A stretch of DNA of 44,038 bases from RGIG426 sp045600765 (GTDB taxonomy: Bacteria; Bacillota; Clostridia; Oscillospirales; Acutalibacteraceae): contig JAZRYM010000052.1 in the NCBI GenBank assembly GCA_045600765.1, positions 1-44,038 of the forward strand. The letters are read 5' to 3'. A program made the position numbers and the translations under genes. Positions 7,634-15,885 of this stretch are shown piece by piece. Under the pieces are notes generated by a model. It was not told the origin of the DNA, did not search any database, and saw only the letters and a program-made list of their open reading frames with translations. How positions within the stretch are numbered: the first letter of the stretch is position 1; every line of letters starts with the position of its first letter.

Positions 7634-8441
7634 CGACATTACGCTCGGGCAGTATTTTCCCGGAAACTCCCTGCTTCATCGGTTAGACCCGCGGGTGAAA
7701 CTGCTGGTTACGTTTGTGTATATCATTGCGATTTTCATCCCGAAAAACTGGGTGGGACTGGCGGTCGCCGTGCTGTTTTTGTTTGTGTGCGTGGCGCTGT
7801 CGCGGCTTCCCGTGCGGCTGATTACCAAGACGTTTAAGCCGATTATTCCGCTGATTCTTCTCACCTCGGTGCTCAACGTGTTTTATCTGGACAGCGGCAA
7901 CGTGTGGTGGGACGTCGGCTTTTTCAAGCTGACCGACCACGGCGTGTATACCGCCATTTTCATCGCTATTCGCATTCTCTGCCTCATTGCGGGCAGTTCG
8001 CTGTTGACCTATACCACTACGCCGACCGCGCTGACCGACGGGCTCGAACGGCTTTTAAGTCCGCTTCGTCACCTGCGCGTGCCGGTGCACGAACTGTCGA
8101 TGATGATGACCATTGCGCTCCGCTTTATTCCGAGCCTTATCGAGGAAACGGATAAGATTATGGCGGCGCAAAAGGCGCGCGGCGCCGATATGGAAAGCGG
8201 CGGGATGATGCAACGCATCCGCGCGTTTTTGCCGGTGCTGATACCGCTGTTTGTCTCCTCCTTCCGCCGCGCCTACGATTTGGCGACGGCGATGGAATGC
8301 CGCTGTTACCGCGGCGGCGAGGGGAGAACCCGCCTAAACCGCCTGCAAATGCAAGGGCGCGACGTGGTGGTGCTTGTAGTGACCGCCGTGTTTGTGGCGG
8401 CACTCATTGTCGGCAACGTGTGGTTGCCGTCCACGCTGTGA
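7626..8441 (+). CDS. ecfT: Energy-coupling factor transporter transmembrane protein EcfT
   Basis: A 271-residue membrane scaffold of the ECF importer. Several hydrophobic segments are visible (about 25-60, 70-90, 105-130 and the C-terminal VVVLVVTAVFVAALIVG). The two cytoplasmic coupling motifs that dock into the ATPases appear as QKARGAD and MECRCYRGG. The ATG at 7626, behind AAGGAGGCGGGACGG, gives the standard N-terminus MLNDITLGQYFPG. It overlaps ecfA2 by 8 nt. Together with EcfA1 and EcfA2 it completes an energising module lacking only the substrate-specific S component. Confidence 0.92.
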   Translation: MLNDITLGQYFPGNSLLHRLDPRVKLLVTFVYIIAIFIPKNWVGLAVAVLFLFVCVALSRLPVRLITKTFKPIIPLILLTSVLNVFYLDSGNVWWDVGFFKLTDHGVYTAIFIAIRILCLIAGSSLLTYTTTPTALTDGLERLLSPLRHLRVPVHELSMMMTIALRFIPSLIEETDKIMAAQKARGADMESGGMMQRIRAFLPVLIPLFVSSFRRAYDLATAMECRCYRGGEGRTRLNRLQMQGRDVVVLVVTAVFVAALIVGNVWLPSTL

Positions 8442-8451
8442 GGTGATTTCT

Positions 8452-9189
8452 GTGACACGCATATTGCTGACCATCCGCTACCGCGGAACGGCATACCACG
8501 GTTGGCAGGTACAACCGAACGGAGTGACCGTGCAAGAGACGTTGCAAAACGCCATTGAAGCGGTGACCGGCGTGCGGTCGGGCGTTATCGGGTGCAGTCG
8601 CACCGATGCGGGCGTTCACGCGGAGACTTTCTGTTGCACCTTTGACACCGAAAGCCCTTTGCGCGGCGAACGGCTCGCGCTCGCGCTCAACGCGCATTTG
8701 CCGCAGGACGTGGCGGTGCGTGACGCGCGCGAGGTGGCGGCGGAGTTTCATCCCCGCTACGATGCCCGCGGCAAACGGTACGTTTACCGTGTTTGGAACG
8801 GGCGCCAAAGAAACCCGTTTTTTGAGGAAAACGCCATTCATATTGCCGTGCCGCTGGACAATGCGAAAATGGATACGGCGGCAAAGGCGTTCTTGGGAAC
8901 ACACGATTTTGCGCCCTTTTGCGCCGCAGGAAGCAGCGTGGAAGACACGGTACGCACCGTTTCCCGCTGTGACGTCACGCGGGAGGGCGACCTCGTCACC
9001 GTGACGGTGGAAGCGGACGGATTTTTGTATAATATGGTGCGTATTATGGTGGGGACGCTGTTGGATATCGTAAACGGTCGGCTCGCCGAGGACGTGATTC
9101 CGACCATTTTCGCGCAAAACACGCGCGATGCCGCCGGAACGACCGCACCCGCCAAAGGGTTGACGCTCCAAGACGTTTTTTACGACTAA
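8452..9189 (+). CDS. truA: tRNA pseudouridine(38-40) synthase TruA
   Basis: A 245-residue pseudouridine synthase for positions 38-40 of the tRNA anticodon arm. The catalytic aspartate is Asp52 in CSRTDAGVHA. Other family marks are RYRGTAYHGWQVQ at the N-terminus, ARGKRYVYR and FLYNMVRIMVGTL. The GTG at 8452 follows GAGGTGATTTCT and places the usual short leader before the first strand. It lies 10 nt after ecfT; truA directly behind ecfT is a common Firmicutes gene order. Confidence 0.93.
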   Translation: MTRILLTIRYRGTAYHGWQVQPNGVTVQETLQNAIEAVTGVRSGVIGCSRTDAGVHAETFCCTFDTESPLRGERLALALNAHLPQDVAVRDAREVAAEFHPRYDARGKRYVYRVWNGRQRNPFFEENAIHIAVPLDNAKMDTAAKAFLGTHDFAPFCAAGSSVEDTVRTVSRCDVTREGDLVTVTVEADGFLYNMVRIMVGTLLDIVNGRLAEDVIPTIFAQNTRDAAGTTAPAKGLTLQDVFYD

Positions 9190-9222
9190 TGCGCGTATAC
9201 GCAGAGAAAAGAAGGGAACAAC

Positions 9223-10509
9223 ATGGCACGAAAAGAGGATATTCGTATTAAAAAAACACGGGTGAAATCCGCCGCATCTTCGGAAAAACCGACCGAGCCG
9301 ACCCCGGCACCGCGGTTTGCGGGGATGCAATACGAAAACGAGGTGGAAGAAGCGGCGCGTGCCGCCGCCGAAAAACGGGCGGCGCGCACGAAAAAGCCCA
9401 AAACCAAAAAACGGCTGATTATTTTCGCTATTCTCGTGGTGCTGGTTTTGGTGGTGTGGGTAAAATGGGACGTACTGAACCCCGCCAATGTGTGGAATAT
9501 GATTAACGTGGCCGTGACCGGCGGCGAAAGCGGCGACGGCTATCCGACCGAGGCAGAGGGGAGCAACGTCGTTGCGATGCGTCCCATCGGCAACTATTTG
9601 CTTCTTGTCAGCCAAAATACCGTGACGGCATATAACCAAAGCGCCGGAACGGTGTTTTCCCGCACCCACAGTTTTTCCGACCCGCTTGTTGATGTGTCCG
9701 GCAACACCTTGATGCTTGCCGAAATCGGCGGTCGCCGCATAGAGGTGCAGTCCATCGGCGGTAAGGTACATACCTTTGAAACTGCTAAAAATATCGTGTG
9801 CGCCGCGGTTTCCAACAACGGAACGGTGGCGGCGATTACCGAATCGGACAAAAGCCACATTTCCGAAATCGTGGTCTATAACAAAGAGGGCGAGGCAAAA
9901 CTGTATTGTTACAGTTCCGAAGCCTTGTTGACAGGCATCGCCTTGCGGGCGGACGGTCGCCAAATGGCGGCTATCGGCGTGTTGGCGAAAGACGGCGCAC
10001 CGCAGTCGCGGTTGCTTGTGTATTCCACCGTGTCCGACAAAGACCCGAAAGTGTATTCCGGCGACGATACGCTGTTTTGCGATGTGGATTACCTCGGTAA
10101 CGACAATGTGGCGGTGGTGGGAGACGACCGTTTGTGGGTCGTTAAAACCGGCCGCAATAAGCCGACGGAACTCACCTATGAAAACCGCCGTTTGCTCAGT
10201 TGGGCGGTTACCGACAGCCGTGTCGGTGTAGTGCTTCAAAACTACGGTGCCACCGACGGCGGACAGTTGCTCGCCGTAGACAAGAACGGCAAAACCGCCT
10301 ATACGGTGGATTTTACGGGAATGTTCCGCGGTGTTTCCCCGGCGGGTAAGGAATTTTTCCTGATGAGCGGAACCGACCTTTTGACGATGAATGCCAAAGG
10401 GGAGAGTGCTTCGCAACCGATTATTCCCGACGCCTTGCGCATTTGCAGTGCATTCGGTAACGATGCACTTGTGCTCGGACTTACCTCAATCGAACGGTAT
10501 GACCCTTGA
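9223..10509 (+). CDS. DUF5711-family membrane-anchored beta-propeller-like protein
   Basis: A 428-residue protein. Residues 1-65 are highly charged and Lys/Arg/Ala-rich (cytoplasmic). One transmembrane segment follows (about 66-83, LIIFAILVVLVLVVWV). The rest is extracellular, made of short repeated beta-strand units such as VTAYNQSAG, IEVQSIGGKVHTF and LWVVKTGRN, which suggest a beta-propeller. The pattern fits the DUF5711 family of Clostridia, whose function is unknown to me. The pairing with cvpA immediately downstream supports the assignment and hints at an envelope role. AGAAAAGAAGGGAA precedes the ATG. Confidence 0.65.
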   Translation: MARKEDIRIKKTRVKSAASSEKPTEPTPAPRFAGMQYENEVEEAARAAAEKRAARTKKPKTKKRLIIFAILVVLVLVVWVKWDVLNPANVWNMINVAVTGGESGDGYPTEAEGSNVVAMRPIGNYLLLVSQNTVTAYNQSAGTVFSRTHSFSDPLVDVSGNTLMLAEIGGRRIEVQSIGGKVHTFETAKNIVCAAVSNNGTVAAITESDKSHISEIVVYNKEGEAKLYCYSSEALLTGIALRADGRQMAAIGVLAKDGAPQSRLLVYSTVSDKDPKVYSGDDTLFCDVDYLGNDNVAVVGDDRLWVVKTGRNKPTELTYENRRLLSWAVTDSRVGVVLQNYGATDGGQLLAVDKNGKTAYTVDFTGMFRGVSPAGKEFFLMSGTDLLTMNAKGESASQPIIPDALRICSAFGNDALVLGLTSIERYDP

Positions 10510-10558
10510 TACCTATGACGGTCACAGATAAAAATAAGAACAGTAAGGAGCGGTAACT

Positions 10559-11344
10559 ATGGCGTATGTATTGGATGGAATTGCGGCGGTATTGATTCTC
10601 GGGCTCGGGATTGTGGGCGCTGTGCGCGGCTTTTTCAAAACGGTGATGCAGGTGATTGCGGTTATTGTGGCACTGGCGCTGGCATCGCAGTTTGCTACCC
10701 CGCTGGCGGAAAAGATTTACGGCGGTCTGTTTGAAAGCGATTTGGAACGTGCTATGCAGATACAAATGGCGGATTTTGAAGGCAACGCCATCGAAAGCAT
10801 TAACAAATTGTTGGAAGTGATGCCGGAAAAACCGAAACAAATGATGGAAAAATACGGACTTTTTACCGCGGACGACTGCTTGAAAAAAGCGGAAATCAGC
10901 ACCCGTGAAAACGGGCAAAAAGCAGTAGACGGCGTGGTGAACAAAGTGGTACGTCCCACCATGGTCAACACGCTGACGGGCGGATGCTTCCTGGTGTTGT
11001 TTGTGGTGTTGCTTGCGGCGGCACTCCTCGTGGTGGTGCTTCTTAACCGCACGATGTCGCTTCCGGGACTCAATGCCGTCAACCGTGTTCTCGGCTTTTT
11101 GGTCGGTGCGCTTGAAGGCGGTGTTTGCGTGCTTCTTCTTGCCAACGTGCTGTCTCTTTCGGCATCCTCTGCGGCGGCGACGAAAAAGGAAAACCCGAAA
11201 GTGGATAAAGCGACCATTGAGAGCACGTATATTCTTCGCCACTTTGAACTGAAAGACAACGTATTTTTGGAGAATGTCCGCGATTGGGCAACCTCTACCG
11301 CCAAAGCCAAAGCGGCTCAAAAGAACGTAGAAAACAAAACGTAA
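10559..11344 (+). CDS. CvpA family membrane protein
   Basis: A 261-residue integral membrane protein. The N-terminal third has the CvpA/colicin-V-production pattern: VLDGIAAVLILGLGIVGAVRG, then a second helix with FFKTVMQVIAVIVALALAS. Further hydrophobic helices lie at about 140-165 and 178-205. The segment between is amphipathic and charged. CvpA proteins are linked to envelope stress tolerance in other bacteria; the mechanism is not settled. AAGGAGCGG precedes the ATG. It sits between the DUF5711 gene and pgsA in the same run. Confidence 0.72.
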   Translation: MAYVLDGIAAVLILGLGIVGAVRGFFKTVMQVIAVIVALALASQFATPLAEKIYGGLFESDLERAMQIQMADFEGNAIESINKLLEVMPEKPKQMMEKYGLFTADDCLKKAEISTRENGQKAVDGVVNKVVRPTMVNTLTGGCFLVLFVVLLAAALLVVVLLNRTMSLPGLNAVNRVLGFLVGALEGGVCVLLLANVLSLSASSAAATKKENPKVDKATIESTYILRHFELKDNVFLENVRDWATSTAKAKAAQKNVENKT

Positions 11345-11366
11345 GAACGAAACGGAGACCCAAGGT

Positions 11367-11939
11367 ATGATAAAAATCAATTGGAAATGGAATGTTCCCA
11401 ACATCCTGTCCCTTTTTCGCTTGGTGTTGGTACCGGTGATTGCCGTGACCTACCTGCGCGGTGATACGGCGATTTCGGTTGTTGCGCTCATTGTGTCGGG
11501 TATTACCGACGTGGTGGACGGTTTTGTGGCGCGCCATTTCAACCAAATTACCGACGTCGGCAAGATTTTAGACCCGCTTGCCGATAAATTGACCCAGATG
11601 ACGGTGGCACTTTGCCTGACTATTCAAAATTTGGAGTTGTTGCCGTTACTCATCATTTGCGTGGCAAAAGAAATGTGCCAAATGGTCGGCGGGTTGTTGC
11701 TCCTCGGCAAAGGGGACGCGATTCGCGGCTCGAAATGGTACGGCAAACTGGCAACAGTGCTGTTTTATGCCGTGGCGGTGGTGCTGGTGCAACCGTTCGT
11801 CCACATTCCCCGTTTGGTGGAAATGATTTTGGTGGGCGTGGTGCTTGTGGCGATGCTGGGAGCGTTTTTCAGTTATCTCGGCATCTTCATTAAAACCTCC
11901 CGCGGCAAAGAAAACAACGTGGAAAATGAGACAGACTGA
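11367..11939 (+). CDS. pgsA: CDP-diacylglycerol-glycerol-3-phosphate 3-phosphatidyltransferase
   Basis: A 190-residue CDP-alcohol phosphatidyltransferase that makes phosphatidylglycerol phosphate in the membrane. The full family motif D-x2-DG-x2-AR-x8-G-x3-D-x3-D is present, with Asp48, Asp51, Gly65, Asp69 and Asp73. The N-terminus VPNILSLFRLVLVPVIA is typical of PgsA, and four or five further hydrophobic helices follow. A related CDP-alcohol transferase cannot be fully excluded. It lies 20 nt before the clp gene and is probably cotranscribed. Confidence 0.88.
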   Translation: MIKINWKWNVPNILSLFRLVLVPVIAVTYLRGDTAISVVALIVSGITDVVDGFVARHFNQITDVGKILDPLADKLTQMTVALCLTIQNLELLPLLIICVAKEMCQMVGGLLLLGKGDAIRGSKWYGKLATVLFYAVAVVLVQPFVHIPRLVEMILVGVVLVAMLGAFFSYLGIFIKTSRGKENNVENETD

Positions 11940-11959
11940 CTCAGCGAAAGGACAAGACT

Positions 11960-14263
11960 ATGCTTTGTGCTCGGTGTAAAAAAAGAACGGCAATGGTGTT
12001 CGTGACCCGTATGGAAGACGGCAAAAACGTCAACGAGGGGTATTGTATCCCTTGTGCGCGGGAACTGAATATCGGGCCGATTAACGACATTTTCAAGAAA
12101 ATGGGCATTTCCGACGAGGATATTGACTCGATGGGTGACCAGATGGAGTCGATGATGAGCGGGATGCTCGGCGGCGGCGAAGACGGCGATTTTGAACTCG
12201 GCGGAACGGCGGCGGAATCCTTCTTCCAAAAGATGTTCGGCGGCGGGCAAGCTCCGCTTTCCGACGATGAAGACGGGGAAGAGGACGAGGAAGAACCTAC
12301 GGCATCGAACGGCAAAAAAGCGGATAAAGCCGACCGCAAAAAGAATAAAAAGCGTAAGTATTTGGGGCAATATTGCACCGATTTGACGGCGCGCGCCCGC
12401 AAAGGTGAGATTGACACGATTATCGGCCGTGAGCGAGAAATCAGCCGTGCGGTGCAGATTTTGTCCCGTCGCACGAAAAACAACCCTTGCCTTATCGGTG
12501 AACCGGGCGTGGGCAAAACCGCGATTGTGGAGGGTCTTGCCCAACGGATTGCCGCGGGTACCGTGCCGGCAAAACTGAAAAACAAGGAAATTTTGCTCCT
12601 CGATATGACCGCTTTGGTCGCGGGAACACAGTTCCGCGGGCAGTTTGAAAGCCGCATTAAAGGGCTTATCTCCGAGGTGAAAGCGGAGGGGAACATCATC
12701 CTCTTTATCGACGAGGTGCACAATTTGGTGGGCACGGGCGATGCCGAAGGGACGATGTCGGCGGCGAACATCCTGAAACCCGCGCTATCTCGCGGGGAAA
12801 TCCAGGTGATTGGCGCGACCACCTTTAACGAGTATCGCAAATACATCGAAAAAGATGCCGCCCTCGAACGCCGCTTCCAGCCGGTGACGGTGGAGGAGCC
12901 GTCTATCGACGAGACGGTGGCGATGCTGCAAGGGGTGCGCGGATTTTACGAGGCGTACCACGGCGTGAAAGTGAGCGATGCGCTCATTCGCCGGGCGGTG
13001 CAACTGTCCGAGCGGTACATTACCGACCGTTTCTTGCCGGACAAAGCCATTGACCTGCTTGACGAGGCGTGCGCCGCACGGATGCTCAAAAACAAAACGG
13101 CGGACACCTATGCGCTTTTGAACGAAAAAATCACCGGCTTGCAAAAAGCGGAGCAGACGGAGATGGAAAACGACCCGGTGGATTATGAAAAAATGGCGAC
13201 CATCCACACGGAATTGCTCAAAGCCCAAGACGAGGCGGACGCTTTGCGTGTCGATGCCACCGAGGCGCCCGTTACCGATGAGGATTTGGCGGGCGTTATC
13301 GAGCTGTGGACGGGGATTCCCGCCACCAAGGTGCAAGAGGATATGCTCCCGAAACTCGCCAAGTTGGAAGACAATCTGAAAGAAAAAATCAAAGGGCAGG
13401 ACGAGGCGATTTCCCTTGTCGCGGCGGCCATTCGCCGCACGCGGGTGCAAATCAGTCCGCGCCGCCGTCCCGCTTCCTTTATCTTTGTCGGGCCCACCGG
13501 TGTCGGCAAAACGGAACTGGTGAAAGTGTTGGCGGCGCAACTGTTCGACACACCGGAAACGCTGATTCGCCTCGATATGTCCGAGTTTATGGAGAAACAC
13601 GCCGTGTCGCGCATTATCGGTTCGCCGCCCGGCTACGTCGGCTATGACGAGGCGGGACAATTAACCGAAAAGGTGCGGCGTAAACCCTACTCGGTGCTGT
13701 TGTTCGACGAAATCGAAAAGGCACACCCCGACGTGCTCAATATCTTGCTTCAAATTCTCGACGAAGGACGGGTGACCGATGCGCACGGGCGCGTGGTCAA
13801 CTTTGAGAATACCGTGATTGTGATGACCTCCAACGCCGGCAGTAACGTGGGCGAAAACCTGCTCGGTTTCGGCAAAACGGAGGAGCAGGGCGCGCGCGAC
13901 AAAGCGGTGAAAGCGCTGTCCGATTTCCTGCGGCCGGAGTTTTTGAGTCGCGTGGACGAGGTGGTGTATTTCCGCCCGCTGTCGGTGGAGGAATATGCCG
14001 CCATTGCCGATTTGATGCTGACCGAACTGGTTGACCCGCTGAAAGAGCGCGGTATCGCCCTTTCGTGGGATAACGCCGTGTGCGAGGCGCTTGCGAAAAA
14101 GACCCACGGCGGCAAGCGGGGTGCGCGCGATTTGCGCTCGGCCATTCGCCGCGAGGTGGAGGACGTCATCGCCACCAAATTGGTGGACTTGTACGATACG
14201 CCGCCCAAAGCGTTTACGCTTTCCGTAGGGGAAAATGACGCGCTTGTGGTGACCGCGACCTAA
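11960..14263 (+). CDS. clpE: ClpE-type AAA+ unfoldase (Clp protease ATP-binding subunit)
   Basis: A 767-residue Hsp100 protein. The N-terminus carries a four-cysteine zinc finger (Cys3, Cys6, Cys29, Cys32), as in ClpE, instead of the repeated Clp_N domain of ClpC. An acidic/Lys-rich linker follows (about 85-130). D1 has Walker A GEPGVGKT (about 180) and Walker B ILFIDEVHN. A short coiled middle segment lies near 380-430. D2 has Walker A GPTGVGKT (about 511) and Walker B LLFDEIEKAH. The LLGFG loop in D2 is a plausible ClpP-docking tripeptide. It probably feeds damaged proteins to ClpP, which is encoded elsewhere. I see no CtsR-like operator directly upstream; it is the last gene of the run. 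Confidence 0.85.
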   Translation: MLCARCKKRTAMVFVTRMEDGKNVNEGYCIPCARELNIGPINDIFKKMGISDEDIDSMGDQMESMMSGMLGGGEDGDFELGGTAAESFFQKMFGGGQAPLSDDEDGEEDEEEPTASNGKKADKADRKKNKKRKYLGQYCTDLTARARKGEIDTIIGREREISRAVQILSRRTKNNPCLIGEPGVGKTAIVEGLAQRIAAGTVPAKLKNKEILLLDMTALVAGTQFRGQFESRIKGLISEVKAEGNIILFIDEVHNLVGTGDAEGTMSAANILKPALSRGEIQVIGATTFNEYRKYIEKDAALERRFQPVTVEEPSIDETVAMLQGVRGFYEAYHGVKVSDALIRRAVQLSERYITDRFLPDKAIDLLDEACAARMLKNKTADTYALLNEKITGLQKAEQTEMENDPVDYEKMATIHTELLKAQDEADALRVDATEAPVTDEDLAGVIELWTGIPATKVQEDMLPKLAKLEDNLKEKIKGQDEAISLVAAAIRRTRVQISPRRRPASFIFVGPTGVGKTELVKVLAAQLFDTPETLIRLDMSEFMEKHAVSRIIGSPPGYVGYDEAGQLTEKVRRKPYSVLLFDEIEKAHPDVLNILLQILDEGRVTDAHGRVVNFENTVIVMTSNAGSNVGENLLGFGKTEEQGARDKAVKALSDFLRPEFLSRVDEVVYFRPLSVEEYAAIADLMLTELVDPLKERGIALSWDNAVCEALAKKTHGGKRGARDLRSAIRREVEDVIATKLVDLYDTPPKAFTLSVGENDALVVTAT

Positions 14264-14285
14264 CACAAAAACAAAAAACAAAAAC

Positions 14286-14320
14286 AAAAAGCCATCCTCG
14301 GGGCAGAGGATGGCTTTTTG
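14286..14320. terminator. Bidirectional intrinsic terminator between clpE and dtxR-like gene
   Basis: AAAAAGCCATCCTC and GAGGATGGCTTTTT form a 14-bp perfect stem around a 6-nt loop, with a T run in both orientations. The two flanking genes converge here, so it can serve both. Confidence 0.85.
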
Positions 14321-14352
14321 TTGCGATGGATTATACACTATGGATGGTAAAA

Positions 14353-14730
14353 TCAGCGTTTTTTAAGCGTTTCGGCGTGCTTTTTGAGTGCCGCGAACGT
14401 CTCGTCGCTCAAATCGTGTTCAATTTTGCACGCATCGGCGATGGCGGTTTCGCGGGAGATGCCCACGCGCATCAGAAGGTCGCTGATAACGACGTGGCGT
14501 TCGTAGATGCGTTCGGCGACTTCTTTGCCTTTTTCGGTGAGATAGAGGCAATGGCAACCCTCTTTCACGAGGATGTAGCCGTCTTCCTTTAATCTGGCAA
14601 GGCCGCGGCTGACCGACGGTTTGGAAAAGCCCATATAGTCGGCGACGTCCACGGCGCGGACGTGTTGTTTTTCGTTGGAGAGGATGAGGATGGTTTCGAG
14701 GTACATTTCGCCGGATTCCAGCAATTTCAT
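14353..14730 (-). CDS. DtxR/MntR-family metal-dependent transcriptional regulator
   Basis: A 125-residue repressor with an N-terminal winged helix (about 1-65, recognition helix near SKPSVSRGLARL) and a helical dimerisation/metal domain. It has no SH3-like third domain, as in MntR. Putative ligands read M9, E12, H79, C101, E104 and H105. M9 and C101 match the DtxR/IdeR positions Met10 and Cys102, whereas E12 matches MntR Glu11. The ATG at 14730 is chosen because AAAGGGG precedes it and the protein then opens at the conserved EMYLETI. It has its own promoter (14780-14808). A Mn-type CDF exporter gene lies 4 kb away, a plausible but unproven target. Fe versus Mn response is uncertain. Confidence 0.83.
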   Translation of the reverse strand: MKLLESGEMYLETILILSNEKQHVRAVDVADYMGFSKPSVSRGLARLKEDGYILVKEGCHCLYLTEKGKEVAERIYERHVVISDLLMRVGISRETAIADACKIEHDLSDETFAALKKHAETLKKR

Positions 14731-14779
14731 GACAGAAGCCCCTTTCAAGACCTTATTTTCAAAGGCATCCAACACAAAA

Positions 14780-14808
14780 AGTATACTGCATTCGACCGAA
14801 AATGTCAA
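14780..14808 (-). promoter_or_regulatory. Promoter of dtxR-like gene
   Basis: On the minus strand a perfect TTGACA (14808-14803) and TATACT (14785-14780) with a 17-bp spacer, about 50 nt before the start. The -10 region forms the palindrome AGTATACT, but I see no convincing MntR or IdeR box. Confidence 0.8.
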
Positions 14809-14817
14809 GGAGAACTT

Positions 14818-15027
14818 TTATTTTTCCGCTTTCTTTTTCAGTTTGGTTTTGTTTCCTTGCTCATCAACGAGATAGGTGTTATCCAGTTGGGCACGGAGAT
14901 TTTGGGTATAGCCGCGAATGTACTCGGCGCGCAGGGCGGCTTGTTCCGCTTTTTCCGCATCGGTTAAGCCGACTTCGCGTGATTTTTTTGCCAATTCGTT
15001 GATACGGGCAATGCGTTCTTCGGTCAT
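14818..15027 (-). CDS. UPF0291 (DUF896) small protein
   Basis: A 69-residue cytoplasmic protein of the UPF0291/YnzC family. The diagnostic N-terminus is RIARINELAKKSR, then LTDAEKAEQAALRAEYI, and a Lys-rich tail. Family members form a short helical hairpin; the role is not established, though YnzC has been linked to the SOS operon in Bacillus. GAGGTGACGAAAA precedes the ATG. It is transcribed ahead of the dtxR-like gene but each has a promoter. It is divergent from mtnN. Confidence 0.85.
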   Translation of the reverse strand: MTEERIARINELAKKSREVGLTDAEKAEQAALRAEYIRGYTQNLRAQLDNTYLVDEQGNKTKLKKKAEK

Positions 15028-15047
15028 TTTTCGTCACCTCGCGAATC

Positions 15048-15076
15048 AGTGTACCACATCTTTTCGTTTTTCGCAA
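15048..15076 (-). promoter_or_regulatory. Promoter of UPF0291 gene
   Basis: Minus strand TTGCGA (15076-15071) and TACACT (15053-15048), 17-bp spacer, 20 nt before the start codon. Confidence 0.6.
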
Positions 15077-15094
15077 GTGTTGGTGCAAAAAGAC

Positions 15095-15123
15095 TTGAAA
15101 AAATAAAATAACTATGATAAAAT
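15095..15123 (+). promoter_or_regulatory. Promoter of mtnN run
   Basis: TTGAAA (15095-15100) and TAAAAT (15118-15123) with a 17-bp spacer, 27 nt before the mtnN start, divergent from the UPF0291 promoter. Confidence 0.55.
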
Positions 15124-15150
15124 AAACGATAAGTATTTTATAAGGGGGAC

Positions 15151-15858
15151 GTGGCTTTGAAATGGGGTCTCATCGGCGCGATGGAAGAAGAAATCGCGGC
15201 GCTGTTGTCGGAAATGACCGATGTGACGTCGGAGACGGTCGCCGGTCGGCAGTATTACACCGGCAAGCTCGGTACGGCGGACGTGACCTTGACGCAATGC
15301 GGTGTCGGGAAAGTGTGCGCGGCGATGGCGGCGCAAATCCTTATTGACCGCTATCGCGTGGATGCGCTTGTGAATACCGGCGTTGCCGGCGGGCTTGCGC
15401 CCGAACTGCAAGTGGGCGACATCGTGCTTTCCGAATCGGCACTCCACCACGATTTTGACATCACCGCATTTGGCCACGTTCGCGGCTACATCGGCGGCGG
15501 AGGGGACGATACCGTGCCCACTCGCTTTTATGCCGACCGCGCGCTGATGGAACGGTTTATGCAGGGCGCGGAACACAAAACCGGTCACCGTCTTCTTTGC
15601 GGAACGGTGGCGAGCGGCGACGTGTTTGTGGACGATACCGCGCTGAAACGACAAATCCGCGACGAGTTTTCCGCTACTGTCGCCGAAATGGAGGGTGCCG
15701 CGGTGGCGCAGGTGGCAACCGCGAACGGGATACCGTTTCTCATCGTACGCGAGGTATCCGACCTTGCGGAAAACGATGCCGCCGAATGTTCGGACAATTT
15801 TTTGGAAAAAGCCGCACGGCGCTCGGCAAAATTGCTGATTGCCATGGTCAACACTTGA
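15151..15858 (+). CDS. mtnN: 5'-methylthioadenosine/S-adenosylhomocysteine nucleosidase
   Basis: A 235-residue nucleosidase that removes adenine from methylthioadenosine and S-adenosylhomocysteine, recycling by-products of SAM-dependent reactions. The general-base region GLIGAMEEEI (Glu12) and the ribose-binding VAEMEGAAVAQV are visible. The catalytic aspartate lies in VREVSDLAEND. The core INTGVAGG-type loop appears as VNTGVAGGL. Translation starts at GTG (15151) directly behind AAGGGGGAC. It is the first gene of a run that continues to trmD. Confidence 0.93.
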   Translation: MALKWGLIGAMEEEIAALLSEMTDVTSETVAGRQYYTGKLGTADVTLTQCGVGKVCAAMAAQILIDRYRVDALVNTGVAGGLAPELQVGDIVLSESALHHDFDITAFGHVRGYIGGGGDDTVPTRFYADRALMERFMQGAEHKTGHRLLCGTVASGDVFVDDTALKRQIRDEFSATVAEMEGAAVAQVATANGIPFLIVREVSDLAENDAAECSDNFLEKAARRSAKLLIAMVNT

Positions 15859-15885
15859 TTTTAGGACAAAAGGGAGGGATTTCTT

